DNA of 59,785 nt, from NCBI GenBank assembly GCA_012523575.1, contig JAAYIF010000056.1, forward strand, positions 1-59,785, given 5' to 3'. Every line of letters begins with the position of its first letter. The first letter of the stretch is position 1. Under the pieces are notes generated by a model. That model ran no database searches and was not told where the DNA came from. It was given only the letters and a program-made list of their open reading frames with translations. This document shows positions 10,436-20,479 of this stretch, in pieces. The translations under genes and the position numbers were made by a program. This DNA is from Clostridia bacterium. GTDB lineage: Bacteria > Bacillota > DTU086.

Positions 10436-11095
10436 ATGATCACCCTTAAAGACATAAAAAATAATCATGAAATTGACACCTATATACGTAGAGGCGATGA
10501 ATATCTTAAGGCCATGGGTTTTACGGAACATGGTTACAGACATTTAAATCTGGTGTCCCATATTGCAGGCAATGTTTTACAGATATTGGGTTATGGAAAA
10601 AGGGATGTGGAGCTGGCCTCTATAGCCGGTTATCTTCATGATATAGGGAATGTTATAAGCAGGCATGATCATGGGGCTGTGGGAGGGGCACTAATTTATA
10701 ACATCTTGTCTAAAATGGGGATGGATCCCGAAGAAATTGCCATTATTGTTTCGGCTGTCGGAAACCATGAAGAGGAATATGGTCAGCCCGTTAATCACGT
10801 TGCAGCAGCCCTTATTCTTGCGGATAAATCCGACGTACATCGTTCAAGGGTTAGGAACAGGGATATTGCCAATTTTGATATCCATGACAGGGTAAACTAT
10901 GCCGTTGAACGTTCCTTTTTGCGGGTAGATCCTGAAAAAAAAACAATCAGGCTGGAACTTGATATTGATTTAGAAATTAGCTCGGTTATGGAGTATTTTG
11001 AAATTTTTTTGGTTCGAATGATGATGTGCAGAAAAGCAGCGGAATTTTTAGGCTGCAGTTTCGGGATGGTGATTAATGGAGCAAATTTATTATAA
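10436..11095 (+). CDS. HD-domain phosphohydrolase
   Basis: A 219-residue soluble protein of the HD superfamily. The metal site is visible as His in GYRHLNLVSHIAG, the HD pair in AGYLHDIGN (about 75), downstream His in HGAVGGALI and NHEEEYG, and Asp in ILADKSDVHR. Such proteins hydrolyse phosphomono- or diesters of nucleotides; the substrate is not evident. The ATG at 10436 is preceded by AAAGGAG at a long spacing of about 15 nt. It lies between the yajC terminator and the secDF promoter, so it is probably its own unit. Confidence 0.82.
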   Translation: MITLKDIKNNHEIDTYIRRGDEYLKAMGFTEHGYRHLNLVSHIAGNVLQILGYGKRDVELASIAGYLHDIGNVISRHDHGAVGGALIYNILSKMGMDPEEIAIIVSAVGNHEEEYGQPVNHVAAALILADKSDVHRSRVRNRDIANFDIHDRVNYAVERSFLRVDPEKKTIRLELDIDLEISSVMEYFEIFLVRMMMCRKAAEFLGCSFGMVINGANLL

Positions 11096-11197
11096 AATCA
11101 TAAAAAATAAATCAACAGGTAGGTTTGTTAATCCCATAGGGCTGGGAAATTATTCAAGAAAATTTTATACATGCGCGAATGCTTAAAGGCTTTTTAA

Positions 11198-11226
11198 TTG
11201 ACACTGGATGGGGGTAGGTTTATAAT
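11198..11226 (+). promoter_or_regulatory. Sigma-A promoter of secDF
   Basis: A consensus -35 TTGACA (11198-11203), a 17-bp spacer and a consensus -10 TATAAT (11221-11226). Transcription should start near 11233, about 50 nt before secD. Confidence 0.85.
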
Positions 11227-11285
11227 TAGTTCGTATAATTTTATGCGCTATGTAATTATATGTGTTGTAGCAAGGGGGCAGAAGT

Positions 11286-12527
11286 ATGCGATGGGCAAAA
11301 ATTATAGCAGTAGTACTAATTGTACTGGTTGGCGGCTATTTTGCCTTAGATCCTATTTTAAATAACATAAATCTTGGCTTAGATCTTCAAGGTGGTGTAC
11401 ATGTTGTTCTTCTTGCGGAAAAGCCCGAGGGTGGAAAAATCACTGATAAGGATATGCAGCAGCTGAAAGCGGTTATGCAGGAAAGGGTAGACGAGCTGGG
11501 AGTGGCTGAGCCTGTTATACAAATTGAAGGGGACAGACGCCTCATAATTGAACTGCCTGGCGTTAAGGATCCGGAAAAAGCTGTTGATATTATTGGAAGA
11601 ACTGCCTATCTTGAATTTAAAACCCATGACGGACAAACCATTTTGACGGGTTCAGACCTTTCCGATGCCCAGGGGGTTATTGATCCAACCACCAATGAAC
11701 CCATTATAGATCTGCAGTTCAATGAAAGGGGAACAAAGATTTTTGCAGAGACCACCTCTGAATTGGTAGAAAAATACCGGGAAGGGGACCCCCGAAGGGT
11801 CATTGGTATTTATCTTGACGGAAAAATGTTGACAAGTCCCTTTGTAAAGGATGTTATTTCCAACGGACGGGCACAAATTTCCGGCGGATTTGCAGATTAT
11901 GAGGAGGCGGCAAATCTTGCAGCCCTGCTGAGAGCGGGAGCACTGCCCGTTAATGTTAAGATTATTGAAAAAAGAACGGTGGGTCCTGTTTTGGGACAGG
12001 ATTCTCTGGAAAAAAGCAAGAAGGCTGTTTTTTGGGGAATTGTTTTGGTAATGATTTATATGGTTTCCTTCTACCGGGTACCTGGATTAGTTGCTGATTT
12101 TGCCCTTCTTGTTTATGCCCTACTGGTGCTTGCGGTACTGGCGGCTTTAAATGCCACTTTAACACTGCCGGGTATAGCGGGATTTTTACTGTCTGTAGGC
12201 ATGGCGGTGGATGCCAACGTGATTATTTATGAGAGAATAAAAGAGGAGATTCGAAGTGGAAAATCCCTCAGGGCCAGTGTGGAAGCCGGTTTTAGAAGGG
12301 CAATTTTAACCGTAATGGACGCGAACATTACCACTCTGCTGGCTGCTGCCGTACTGTTTAAATTTGGCACGGGACCCGTAAGGGGTTTTGCAGTAACTTT
12401 AAGCATTGGTGTTTTAGCCAGCTTATTCACTGCTATTGTTCTTACTAGATACATTTTACGGGAGCTTACTTCTAAGGGTCTAATAAATAATCCAAAATTA
12501 TTTGGCCTGGGGCTTCAGGGGAGGTAA
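11286..12527 (+). CDS. secD: Protein translocase subunit SecD
   Basis: A 413-residue SecD. It has one N-terminal membrane helix, NLGLDLQGGVHVVL (the conserved D1 region), a periplasmic/extracytoplasmic domain ending near residue 240, and five more membrane helices of the RND-like core, with FLLSVGMAVDANVIIYERIKEE. SecDF uses the proton or sodium gradient to pull exported proteins. The start is ATG after AAGGGGG. secF follows after 5 nt. Separate secD and secF (not fused as in Bacillus) is normal for many Clostridia. Confidence 0.97.
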   Translation: MRWAKIIAVVLIVLVGGYFALDPILNNINLGLDLQGGVHVVLLAEKPEGGKITDKDMQQLKAVMQERVDELGVAEPVIQIEGDRRLIIELPGVKDPEKAVDIIGRTAYLEFKTHDGQTILTGSDLSDAQGVIDPTTNEPIIDLQFNERGTKIFAETTSELVEKYREGDPRRVIGIYLDGKMLTSPFVKDVISNGRAQISGGFADYEEAANLAALLRAGALPVNVKIIEKRTVGPVLGQDSLEKSKKAVFWGIVLVMIYMVSFYRVPGLVADFALLVYALLVLAVLAALNATLTLPGIAGFLLSVGMAVDANVIIYERIKEEIRSGKSLRASVEAGFRRAILTVMDANITTLLAAAVLFKFGTGPVRGFAVTLSIGVLASLFTAIVLTRYILRELTSKGLINNPKLFGLGLQGR

Positions 12528-12532
12528 TATCA

Positions 12533-13408
12533 GTGGATTTTGTAGGTAAACGGAAGATATGGTTTACAATTTCCCTGCTACTCATTATTCCGGGACTAAT
12601 TTTCTGTGGAATTAAAGGACTTAATTTGGGTATTGATTTTACGGGAGGCAATATTTTAGAGGTTCAATTTGGTAAAAATGTTTCCACAGGAGAGGTGCGC
12701 AGTGTACTAAAGGATTTTGGACTGGAGAAGAATCCCGTACAAAGTGCGGAGGGAAATCGCATTATTATCCGTACCCCTTCCATAGATGAAGAAAAAAGCA
12801 GTGAGCTTATAAATGCCTTTGAAAAAAAATTTGGAAAGGTAAGTATACTGCGAAATGAGAAAGTCGACGGTGTGGTGGGAAAGGAAATAACCAACAAGGG
12901 TATGATTGCCCTTGCCATTGCGTCTATTCTTATGCTCCTTTATATTGCTTACCGCTTTGAATTTAATTTTGGCGTTGCAGGGGTGCTGGCTCTTCTACAT
13001 GATCTTTTGTTTATTGTAGCTTTTGTAGCTATTTTCAGATTTGAATTGGGTAGTTCCTTTATTGCCGTTATACTTGCAATCATTGGGTATTCCATAAATG
13101 ATACCATTGTTATTTTTGACAGAATTAGAGAAAATTTAAAACTGCAAAAAAAGAGAGATCTAAATGTTCTTGTTAATGAGAGCATTCAGCAGACCCTGGC
13201 AAGATCTTTGAATACTACCGGAACAACTTGTGTTACCCTTCTTGCTCTTATATTATTCGGTGGGGAAACCACCAAGGTTTTTGCCATTCTTCTATTAGCG
13301 GGAATTTTAGTGGGAACCTATTCTTCTATTTTCATCGCCGGCCCCCTTTGGATTATTTTTAAAACAATGAGAGAAAAGCGTGGAAAAGTACAGGCTCAAA
13401 AAGCATAG
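12533..13408 (+). CDS. secF: Protein translocase subunit SecF
   Basis: A 291-residue SecF starting at GTG. Features are an N-terminal helix, GLNLGIDFTGGNILEVQF, and a membrane core with IIGYSINDTIVIFDRIRENL, the family signature. It pairs with SecD in the accessory translocase complex. A strong terminator follows immediately (13416), which closes the secDF operon. Confidence 0.97.
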   Translation: MDFVGKRKIWFTISLLLIIPGLIFCGIKGLNLGIDFTGGNILEVQFGKNVSTGEVRSVLKDFGLEKNPVQSAEGNRIIIRTPSIDEEKSSELINAFEKKFGKVSILRNEKVDGVVGKEITNKGMIALAIASILMLLYIAYRFEFNFGVAGVLALLHDLLFIVAFVAIFRFELGSSFIAVILAIIGYSINDTIVIFDRIRENLKLQKKRDLNVLVNESIQQTLARSLNTTGTTCVTLLALILFGGETTKVFAILLLAGILVGTYSSIFIAGPLWIIFKTMREKRGKVQAQKA

Positions 13409-13415
13409 CGGAATC

Positions 13416-13449
13416 AAAGAAGCCTTATTTTTTAAGGCTTCTTTTTTTA
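13416..13449 (+). terminator. Intrinsic terminator after secF
   Basis: AAAGAAGCCTTA and TAAGGCTTCTTT form a long stem with a short T-rich loop, and the run of T continues after it. Confidence 0.9.
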
Positions 13450-13515
13450 AATTGATTTTATGCAATTTATCTTAAAGGATTTTACCTGGTTTTGGGGAAT
13501 TAAACTATAGGGGTT

Positions 13516-13881
13516 TTGGGGGAAAGGGTTTCCCAAGGGGTGATCCGTTTGGTCTATTTTGTATTGGTATTGTCCCTTCTTTTTGCCTTGATAGTAGCAA
13601 TATTTGCTGTGCAAAATAATACGCCTGTGGATATTGCTTTTTTAGGTTGGAAATATTCAGGGATATCCCTAGTTTTGGTTATAATTGGTTCTGCAACGGC
13701 AGGGGCGGTTATTATTTTTTTCATAGGACTTTTTAGACAGATAAAACTAACCGTTGAACTCCGTCAATTAAAAGCAGCCAATGAGCGGCTGACAAAAATG
13801 CTTGAAGATTTTAAATCCAAAGAAACAGAAACCCAAGAAGAACTGAATAAAACAGAAAATACAGAAAAGGTGCAGGAATAA
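13516..13881 (+). CDS. LapA-domain (DUF1049) membrane protein
   Basis: About 121 residues. Two membrane helices (about 11-32 and 44-71) carry the LapA signature VAIFAVQNNTPVDIAFLGW between them, and a charged coiled-coil tail follows (LRQLKAANERLTKMLEDF). In proteobacteria LapA takes part in envelope assembly; the role in Firmicutes is unknown. The TTG at 13516 is used, but GTG 13540 or TTG 13549 with AAGGGG upstream is equally plausible, so the first ten residues or so are uncertain. Confidence 0.78.
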   Translation: MGERVSQGVIRLVYFVLVLSLLFALIVAIFAVQNNTPVDIAFLGWKYSGISLVLVIIGSATAGAVIIFFIGLFRQIKLTVELRQLKAANERLTKMLEDFKSKETETQEELNKTENTEKVQE

Positions 13882-13988
13882 ATACCCTAAAAAAAGGAAT
13901 TAAATTGATGGCGGCTTCTAATTTTAGTTTGCAAAGGCAGGGAGTCGACATATTTTATGTTTAAATACAAACAAGAGGGTGTTTCAAT

Positions 13989-16900
13989 TTGGAATGTTAT
14001 TCTGTGGGAAGATGGAAGATTCCAAAGAGAAAATATGATTTAATAAAGAAGATAACATCTGAAATTGATATTTCTCCAATTGTTGCCCAAATACTTATAA
14101 ATCGCGGCGTGGATTCCGTTGAAGCTGCCAAAGATTTTCTGGAAGTGCCCATATCAAAAATAGCTAGACCCCCTTATCTTGATGGTTTTACTGAAGCCGT
14201 GGAACTCATAGAAAAAACAATTAAGTCCTCTAAAAAAATTTTGGTTTTCGGAGATTATGATGTGGACGGACTTGCCGCTTCAGCCATTATGATAAAGATT
14301 TTAAAAAAATTAGGCGCCCAGGTTGATTATTACATACCCGATAGAATAGAGGAAGGATATGATTTAAACGAAAATGCGGTGCAACTGGTTTCGGAAGAAA
14401 ACTACGGGCTTGTTATTACCGTAGACTGCGGCATAAAGGCCTATGGGCACGTCGAGGCTATTCGTAAAAGAGGAGCAGGCGTAATAGTTACTGACCATCA
14501 CGAACCGGGGGAGGAAATTCCCTGCGCAGATGCTGTAATAAATCCAAAGCTCTGCTCCATGGATTCTAAACAATACCTTGCCGGGGCAGGGGTATCTTTT
14601 TTTCTTGCCCAGAAAATAGCCGAATATTCTGGACTGGAACCTGTGGAAGGCGTTTATTGTGGCGACATGTTGGATCTTGCAGCCCTGGGAACTATTGCCG
14701 ATGTTGTTCCCCTGCTGGGTTATAACCGTATTTTGGTAAAACACGGACTAAAACGACTTTTACATACTTTTAATGAGGGACTTAAGGCCCTGCTTGAAGT
14801 GGAGGGACTGCTAAACAAAGACAGGATTTCTGAAGTGGAAGCTTCATTTAAACTTATACCCTGCCTTAATGCCGCGGGCAGAATAGGTGATGCGGTAGAA
14901 GCTTTAAAACTATTATTGTCGGAATCTCCCCAGGAAGCCTGGGAACAGGCCGTTAAGCTGCATCGCCTCAATCTTAAGCGCCAGCTTTTGGAAAAGCAAG
15001 TTGTGAATGATATCATTTCTTACATTGAGGAAAATCCTGACCTTGAAAAGGATAGGGTAATAGTTCTTGCTTCGGAAAAATGGCATTCAGGGATAATAGG
15101 CATAGCTGCTTCCAGGATTATGGAAACTTTTAAGAGGCCGGCTGTGTTAATTTCCATTCAGTCCGGTATAGGCAAAGGTTCCGGAAGGAGCCGTGAAAAC
15201 TTTGATTTATATGAAGCCTATAAATATTGTGAGGATCTGTTTATTAAGTATGGGGGGCACCGACAGGCGGGGGGTTTTCTTATAGACGTCGATAAAATAC
15301 CTCTGCTTCGTGAGCGCATTAATGCCTATGCGGAAATACACTTTAGCAGTGAAAGGGAGGAAATAAAAGAGCCGTTTTTACAAGCGGATTGTGAAGTTTT
15401 TTTCAGTGAAATTAATGAAAGCGTTGCAGAGCAGATTCAGATGTTAAAACCCTTTGGTTGCGGCAATCCATCTCCAAAATTCCTGTATAGAAATGCCAAA
15501 ATGATAGAATGTCGAGCTGTGGGGAAAACGCAGGAACATTTAAAGATGGTTTTTGAAGGAGAAAATCAGCGTTTTAACGGAATAGGGTTTGGACTGGCTG
15601 AATGTCAGGAAGAGCTGGAAAGCCGGGTTGATATAGTGTTTTGCCCGGAAATTAATAAATACAATGGTTTTGAGGAAGTTCAACTAAATGTTGTTGATAT
15701 TTTTCCCTATGTTCCGGAAGGTAAAAATTATGGGGCACTGTTGGAATCAAATAATTTTGAGACTTACGATGAACTTGTAAAATTAAAAAAGCGCATACAA
15801 TATGTTGGTATGCCGGAAAGGGTTATTAATGAATTAATGATGTATGGGGAGCAATCTAAAATTTTGGGTTGTTTCATATTTCCACTTCAAAGTATGGCGT
15901 TGGATTTTGAAAAAACTGCCAGAGGAACCCATGGTTTTTTAAGGATTAAGAGAATAGACGGTTCATTGTTTGACCAAGAAATTAATTCAGTAATTTCAGA
16001 AATTAACGAAGGGGAGCTTGGTTTTTTAATAACAACTCTTGACTGCTGGGGAGCACTAGAGAGATTAAGATCTGCCGTAGAAGTTGTTCCCAATTTTCTT
16101 TGCATTCATATGGGGTATTGGAATAGTAATTCTCCGGAGTTACAGCAGCTTGTTGTTGATATAAAAAATGTGCTTAAAAATTGGGAAGGTTCAGTTTTTT
16201 TTGTGGGTAAAGGGCCTTCTCTGAAAGGGGATTGGATAAAGAAGTCCCTTGAAGTAGACCAAATTTTTTCTATCCAAAGGGATTTTGATGCTGAAATAAT
16301 AAACATGTCCAACAGCGGTAAGGATTGGTTTATTAATGATTTTATTTCCCATAGGCTGTCCACAATAATTTTTGTAAACAGTGAGCGGGAAGTTTTATCC
16401 TTGGCTGGAAGACTTAAACAAGAAGATTCTTTAAAACCCCATGAGATTAAGTATTATTTTGGAAGATTAACGGAGAGTCAGCGGGAATTGGCATTGGAAG
16501 ACTTTAATAACGGTTTAGCTAAAATTTTAATTACTTCCCGTAGATTGGAACAGCATTTAGTGAATATGGCAGAAAGGGCGATTATCCATTCTTTTCCCCT
16601 TAATGTTTTTGATTACGGCCGCTTTATTGTAGCTCCAAAACTTTACTTGGCTTATAATAATATTGGTGTACAAAAAACCTTCAATTATATAAGAAGAATT
16701 TTTCCCAACAGGGATACTTTAAATTACGTTTATCAATTATCTGGTAGAATAAACTCCAATGATCTTCAAAATATTTTCAGGAAACTCTATGAATATTTTA
16801 AATTAAAAAATGCTAAAAAGTTTGTCAGCGTTCATGCCTTAAAAACTGCCCTGGCAATAATAAATGAGCTGGGGATTCTGGGGAAGAGAAATATAGGTAA

Positions 16901-17027
16901 AGTGAATGCCGAGGCGTCATGGCGTTTTAGGGAAATAAAAAGGGAGTACCAGGCATTTTACAGTCTCCTAAATCAACTTGAGATAAACCGTAGTGAAGCG
17001 GCATTAACCAGTGATCACTGTGATTAA
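13989..17027 (+). CDS. recJ: Single-stranded-DNA exonuclease RecJ with extended C-terminus
   Basis: A 1012-residue RecJ, far longer than the 560-800 residues of most RecJ. The DHH nuclease core is intact: VFGDYDVDGLAAS near 90, VTVDCGIK near 142, VTDHHEPG near 168, GTIADVVPLLG near 238, and the DHHA1 motif YGGHRQAGGF near 420. An OB-fold region follows to about 575. The remaining 430 residues contain STIIFVNSEREVLSLAGRL (about 790) and YYFGRLTESQRELALEDFNNG, which look like the second RecA-like domain of an SF2 helicase but without a normal Walker A partner. The start is TTG 13989. RecJ degrades 5' ends in repair and recombination. Confidence 0.92.
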   Translation: MECYSVGRWKIPKRKYDLIKKITSEIDISPIVAQILINRGVDSVEAAKDFLEVPISKIARPPYLDGFTEAVELIEKTIKSSKKILVFGDYDVDGLAASAIMIKILKKLGAQVDYYIPDRIEEGYDLNENAVQLVSEENYGLVITVDCGIKAYGHVEAIRKRGAGVIVTDHHEPGEEIPCADAVINPKLCSMDSKQYLAGAGVSFFLAQKIAEYSGLEPVEGVYCGDMLDLAALGTIADVVPLLGYNRILVKHGLKRLLHTFNEGLKALLEVEGLLNKDRISEVEASFKLIPCLNAAGRIGDAVEALKLLLSESPQEAWEQAVKLHRLNLKRQLLEKQVVNDIISYIEENPDLEKDRVIVLASEKWHSGIIGIAASRIMETFKRPAVLISIQSGIGKGSGRSRENFDLYEAYKYCEDLFIKYGGHRQAGGFLIDVDKIPLLRERINAYAEIHFSSEREEIKEPFLQADCEVFFSEINESVAEQIQMLKPFGCGNPSPKFLYRNAKMIECRAVGKTQEHLKMVFEGENQRFNGIGFGLAECQEELESRVDIVFCPEINKYNGFEEVQLNVVDIFPYVPEGKNYGALLESNNFETYDELVKLKKRIQYVGMPERVINELMMYGEQSKILGCFIFPLQSMALDFEKTARGTHGFLRIKRIDGSLFDQEINSVISEINEGELGFLITTLDCWGALERLRSAVEVVPNFLCIHMGYWNSNSPELQQLVVDIKNVLKNWEGSVFFVGKGPSLKGDWIKKSLEVDQIFSIQRDFDAEIINMSNSGKDWFINDFISHRLSTIIFVNSEREVLSLAGRLKQEDSLKPHEIKYYFGRLTESQRELALEDFNNGLAKILITSRRLEQHLVNMAERAIIHSFPLNVFDYGRFIVAPKLYLAYNNIGVQKTFNYIRRIFPNRDTLNYVYQLSGRINSNDLQNIFRKLYEYFKLKNAKKFVSVHALKTALAIINELGILGKRNIGKVNAEASWRFREIKREYQAFYSLLNQLEINRSEAALTSDHCD

Positions 17028-17041
17028 AGATAGAGGTTGTG

Positions 17042-19237
17042 ATGGTTATGGATATTGAAACTATTATAGAAGTTGTAAAATCCTATAATAAAAAGGCGGA
17101 TATTTCTCTTATCAAAAAAGCCTATGATTTTGCTTTGGAAGCTCACCGCGGCCAGTATCGCCTGTCCGGTGAGGAATATATAGAACATCCCCTTAATGTT
17201 GCTTTAATCCTTGCGGAACTGGAACTTGATGTGGCTACCATTGCTGCGGGCATACTTCATGATGTGGTGGAAGATACGGAAGTAACTTTAGAGGAGATAA
17301 AAGAGGAATTTGGGGAAGAAATAGCTCTTTTAATTGACGGGGTTACCAAGCTCAGCCGCATTGAGTTTACTTCCAAGGAAGAGCAGCAGGTTGAAAATCT
17401 ACGTAAAATGTTTTTGGCAATGGCTAAGGATATAAGGGTTATTCTCATAAAACTTGCAGATCGTCTGCACAACATGCGCACCCTTGCCCATCAGTCTAAA
17501 GAAAAACAGAAAGAAATTTCAGAGGAAACCCTGGAGATATTTGCTCCCCTTGCTCACAGGTTGGGTATTTTTAGAATTAAATGGGAGCTAGAAGATCTGT
17601 CCTTACGTTTTCTTAATCCAAACCGCTATTATGATCTTGTAAAAAAGATTTCCAAGCGCCGCCAGGAACGGGAAGAGTATATCAATAAGGTCATTGAAAT
17701 ACTTAAAGAGGAATTGGAGAAAGTCAATATCAAAGCGGATATCAGCGGCAGACCCAAGCATTTTTACAGCATATACAATAAGATGGTTAAAAAAGGAAAA
17801 AGCTTGAATGAGATATATGACCTTATAGCTGTAAGGGTTATAGTGAACAGTGTAAAAGATTGTTATGGGGTGCTGGGCATAATCCATGCCCTTTGGAAAC
17901 CCATACCTGGAAGATTTAAGGATTATATAGCAATGCCCAAACCCAATATGTACCAATCCCTCCATACTACTGTTATTGGTCCCCAGGGGGAACCCATTGA
18001 GGTTCAGATACGAACCTGGGAAATGCACAGAACTGCTGAATATGGTATTGCAGCCCACTGGAAATATAAAAACCAGGTTGAGGGGGATGAGGATTTTGAG
18101 AAAAAGCTGTCATGGCTGCGGCAGCTTCTGGAATGGCAGAGGGACATGAAGGATGCAAGGGAATTTATGGAATCCCTTAAAATAGACTTCTTTTCAGATA
18201 GGGTATACGTATTTACTCCTAAGGGGGATGTTGTGGAGCTGCCCGCCGGCAGCGTACCCATTGATTTTGCATATAAAGTTCATACACAGGTTGGACATAC
18301 CTGTGTTGGTGCTAAGGTGAACGGAAAAATAGTTCCCCTGGATTATAAATTGAAAACTGGGGATATTGTGGAAATAATTACCTCAAAGGGAAGCGGTCCT
18401 AGCAGGGATTGGCTCAATATTGTGCAGACATCCCAGGCAAAAAATAGAATAAGAAATTGGTTTAAAAAGATTGGTAAAGAGGATCGTGCGGCAAAGGGAA
18501 AGGAACTCCTTGAAAAGGAAGTATTGAGAAATGGATTAAAGGTTGGGGATGTTGTTAACAATGAAAGACTGTTGGAAGTGGGCAAAAGGTTTAATTTGAG
18601 TAAAGTTGAGGATGTTTATGCAGCCATAGGAGACGGCACCATTACCCCGCAGCAGGTAATTTCAAGAATAAAAGAAAAATATCTTGAGGATGACACGGAG
18701 CAGATAATACCCGAAATAAAGCCCGCGAGAAGATCTGATAAGTCCTCCAAGGGTGTACGTGTAAAGGGCGTAGGGGACATTATGGTACGTCTTGCAAGAT
18801 GCTGTAATCCTTTGCCCGGTGATGATATAGTGGGATATATTACCAGGGGAAGGGGTATTACCATTCACCGATCCGACTGCCCAAATATTTTATATTACAG
18901 AGCAGAAGAAGAGCAGCGTATTTTAGACGAAGTTTCTTGGGATACCAATAACGCCGCTACTTATAGGGTTGCCATTGAAATCGAAGCCATCGATAGACCG
19001 AGGCTGGCAGCGGATATAATGAATGTTGTGGCGGATTCAAAAATTGTTATTAACGCCATTAACGCAAGGGCTGTTTCCAACAAGCTGGCATTGCTCCATT
19101 TAAAAGTTGAAGTCAAATCCCTGGAACAGATGGATCGATTAATGGAGAAACTTCGTAGGGTTCATGATGTTTTGGAAGTTAGACGGGTTGTTCCCAGAAG
19201 CGAGTCCAGGTCTAAAACTTTAAAAAGCCATGGTTAG
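17042..19237 (+). CDS. relA: Bifunctional (p)ppGpp synthetase/hydrolase
   Basis: About 731 residues, the long RelA/SpoT type. An HD hydrolase domain is present ([13 protein letters not shown] near 70, with DRLHNMRT near 140), followed by the synthetase domain (about 210-340: [42 protein letters not shown]). TGS (about 386-447) and a C-terminal ACT domain (about 655-725) complete it. Both active sites look intact, so it should make and degrade ppGpp. ATG 17042 and ATG 17048 both fit the AGAGG upstream. It follows recJ by 14 nt and leads into dtd. Confidence 0.95.
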   Translation: MVMDIETIIEVVKSYNKKADISLIKKAYDFALEAHRGQYRLSGEEYIEHPLNVALILAELELDVATIAAGILHDVVEDTEVTLEEIKEEFGEEIALLIDGVTKLSRIEFTSKEEQQVENLRKMFLAMAKDIRVILIKLADRLHNMRTLAHQSKEKQKEISEETLEIFAPLAHRLGIFRIKWELEDLSLRFLNPNRYYDLVKKISKRRQEREEYINKVIEILKEELEKVNIKADISGRPKHFYSIYNKMVKKGKSLNEIYDLIAVRVIVNSVKDCYGVLGIIHALWKPIPGRFKDYIAMPKPNMYQSLHTTVIGPQGEPIEVQIRTWEMHRTAEYGIAAHWKYKNQVEGDEDFEKKLSWLRQLLEWQRDMKDAREFMESLKIDFFSDRVYVFTPKGDVVELPAGSVPIDFAYKVHTQVGHTCVGAKVNGKIVPLDYKLKTGDIVEIITSKGSGPSRDWLNIVQTSQAKNRIRNWFKKIGKEDRAAKGKELLEKEVLRNGLKVGDVVNNERLLEVGKRFNLSKVEDVYAAIGDGTITPQQVISRIKEKYLEDDTEQIIPEIKPARRSDKSSKGVRVKGVGDIMVRLARCCNPLPGDDIVGYITRGRGITIHRSDCPNILYYRAEEEQRILDEVSWDTNNAATYRVAIEIEAIDRPRLAADIMNVVADSKIVINAINARAVSNKLALLHLKVEVKSLEQMDRLMEKLRRVHDVLEVRRVVPRSESRSKTLKSHG

Positions 19238-19248
19238 AGGTGATTTTT

Positions 19249-19698
19249 TTGAGAGCAGTGGTCCAGAGGGTTGTTAAAGGGGAAGTCCATATATCCGGGG
19301 AAAAAACTGCTTCCATTGGAAAGGGACTTGTGGTCCTTCTGGGAGTTGGCGGTGACGATACAGAGAAGGATGTGGACTATCTGGCGGAGAAGGTGGCCAA
19401 CCTCCGCATTTTTGAAGATGACCAGGGAAAAATGAATCTATCTTGTTGTGATATAGGAGGGGAAGTTCTGGTAGTTTCCCAGTTTACCCTTTATGGGGAC
19501 TACAGAAAGGGAAGAAGACCCAGTTTTACTGCAGCAGCGGGACCCCAAAGGGCAAATTATCTCTATGAATATTTTGTTGAAAAATTGAAAGAGTTTGGAA
19601 TCAAAGTAGAAACGGGTAAATTTAGGGAGGAAATGCTTGTAGAAATTCATAATTATGGGCCCGTAACCATGCTGCTGGACAGCAAAAAAATTTTTTAG
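19249..19698 (+). CDS. dtd: D-aminoacyl-tRNA deacylase
   Basis: A 149-residue DTD, which removes D-amino acids from tRNA. The start is taken at TTG 19249 because it gives the canonical MRAVVQRV with AGAGGTGA 5 nt upstream; a GTG nine bases earlier is less likely. [17 protein letters not shown] and the conserved Gly-Pro cis-proline motif, NYGPVT, are present. It lies directly after relA, the common Firmicute order relA-dtd-MBL-hisS-aspS. Confidence 0.95.
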   Translation: MRAVVQRVVKGEVHISGEKTASIGKGLVVLLGVGGDDTEKDVDYLAEKVANLRIFEDDQGKMNLSCCDIGGEVLVVSQFTLYGDYRKGRRPSFTAAAGPQRANYLYEYFVEKLKEFGIKVETGKFREEMLVEIHNYGPVTMLLDSKKIF

Positions 19699-19711
19699 GG
19701 AGGAACATACA

Positions 19712-20362
19712 GTGGCAGAAGCATGCCATATAAAAATTAAAACTATAATTGTTGGGAAGCTGCACACAAACTGTTATATTTTTTTTGATCCGGAAACCAG
19801 GGAAGGAGCTGTTATTGATCCCGGTTCCCAAGGGGATAAAATTTTGGATTATATTGATCAGTCAAAAATTAAAGTTAAGTACATTATCAACACCCACGGG
19901 CATTACGATCATATCGGGGCAGACCTCTTTTTAAAAGAAAAACTGGGAGCGGAAATTTTGATTCATGGAAAAGATGCAGCAATGTTGAAAGATCCCATGC
20001 TAAACCTTTCTTTTTATGATGATGTTTCAGAAATTGGAGGAATTGTGCCTGATAGACTGCTGAAAGAGGGGGATACTATATCTGTGGGTAATATTTCCTT
20101 CAAGGTTCTCCATACCCCCGGTCATACACCGGGAAGTATATGTCTTCTTTCCCAAAGGGAAATATTTACGGGGGATACTCTCTTTGAGTGTTCAGTGGGA
20201 AGGACGGATTTACCGGGAGGGTCCTTTAAACAGTTAAAGGACAGTTTAAAAAATAAGATCTTAAATTTGCCGGATCATTTAATTGTTTACCCAGGTCATG
20301 GCCCATCCACCACAATGGAACATGAAAAAAAATTAAACCCGTATTTGAAGCAAGTATATTAA
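19712..20362 (+). CDS. Metallo-beta-lactamase-fold hydrolase (glyoxalase II-like)
   Basis: A 216-residue soluble MBL-fold hydrolase. The metal motif is THGHYDHIGADL (near 71), with further ligands in HTPGHTPGSIC, FTGDTLFECSVGR and VYPGHG. It is the YqgX/GloB-like type found next to dtd in many Firmicutes and may hydrolyse glutathione-type or bacillithiol-type thioesters; the true substrate is unknown. The start is GTG 19712 with AGGGAGG upstream. It is the last gene before the hisS promoter. Confidence 0.88.
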   Translation: MAEACHIKIKTIIVGKLHTNCYIFFDPETREGAVIDPGSQGDKILDYIDQSKIKVKYIINTHGHYDHIGADLFLKEKLGAEILIHGKDAAMLKDPMLNLSFYDDVSEIGGIVPDRLLKEGDTISVGNISFKVLHTPGHTPGSICLLSQREIFTGDTLFECSVGRTDLPGGSFKQLKDSLKNKILNLPDHLIVYPGHGPSTTMEHEKKLNPYLKQVY

Positions 20363-20377
20363 TAAATTTCAAACTAT

Positions 20378-20406
20378 TTGACAATGAAGGGGTATTGGGA
20401 TAAAAT
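20378..20406 (+). promoter_or_regulatory. Sigma-A promoter of hisS-aspS
   Basis: -35 TTGACA (20378-20383), a 17-bp spacer and -10 TAAAAT (20401-20406, one mismatch). The predicted start near 20412 gives a leader of about 70 nt. Confidence 0.75.
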
Positions 20407-20428
20407 TACTTTGAGTATTTTGAGGGGT

Positions 20429-20467
20429 CCTCTCGTCCATTGGCTGGCGAGAGGCTTTACTTTTTGG
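20429..20467 (+). promoter_or_regulatory. Leader hairpin of hisS, possible attenuator
   Basis: CCTCTCG (20429-20435) pairs with CGAGAGG (20448-20454), with an inner CCA/TGG pairing. CTTTACTTTTTGG follows and then the GGGAGGTG ribosome site. The weak T tract makes it a possible terminator/attenuator or a stabilising 5' hairpin. No T-box sequence is visible. Confidence 0.5.
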
Positions 20468-20479
20468 GAGGTGCAAGTT

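Noticed and set aside
13908..13964. An 18-residue frame with an AAAGGA-type site between lapA and recJ
   Set aside because: Too short and without any recognisable feature; AAAGGA-like sequences are frequent in this AT-rich DNA.
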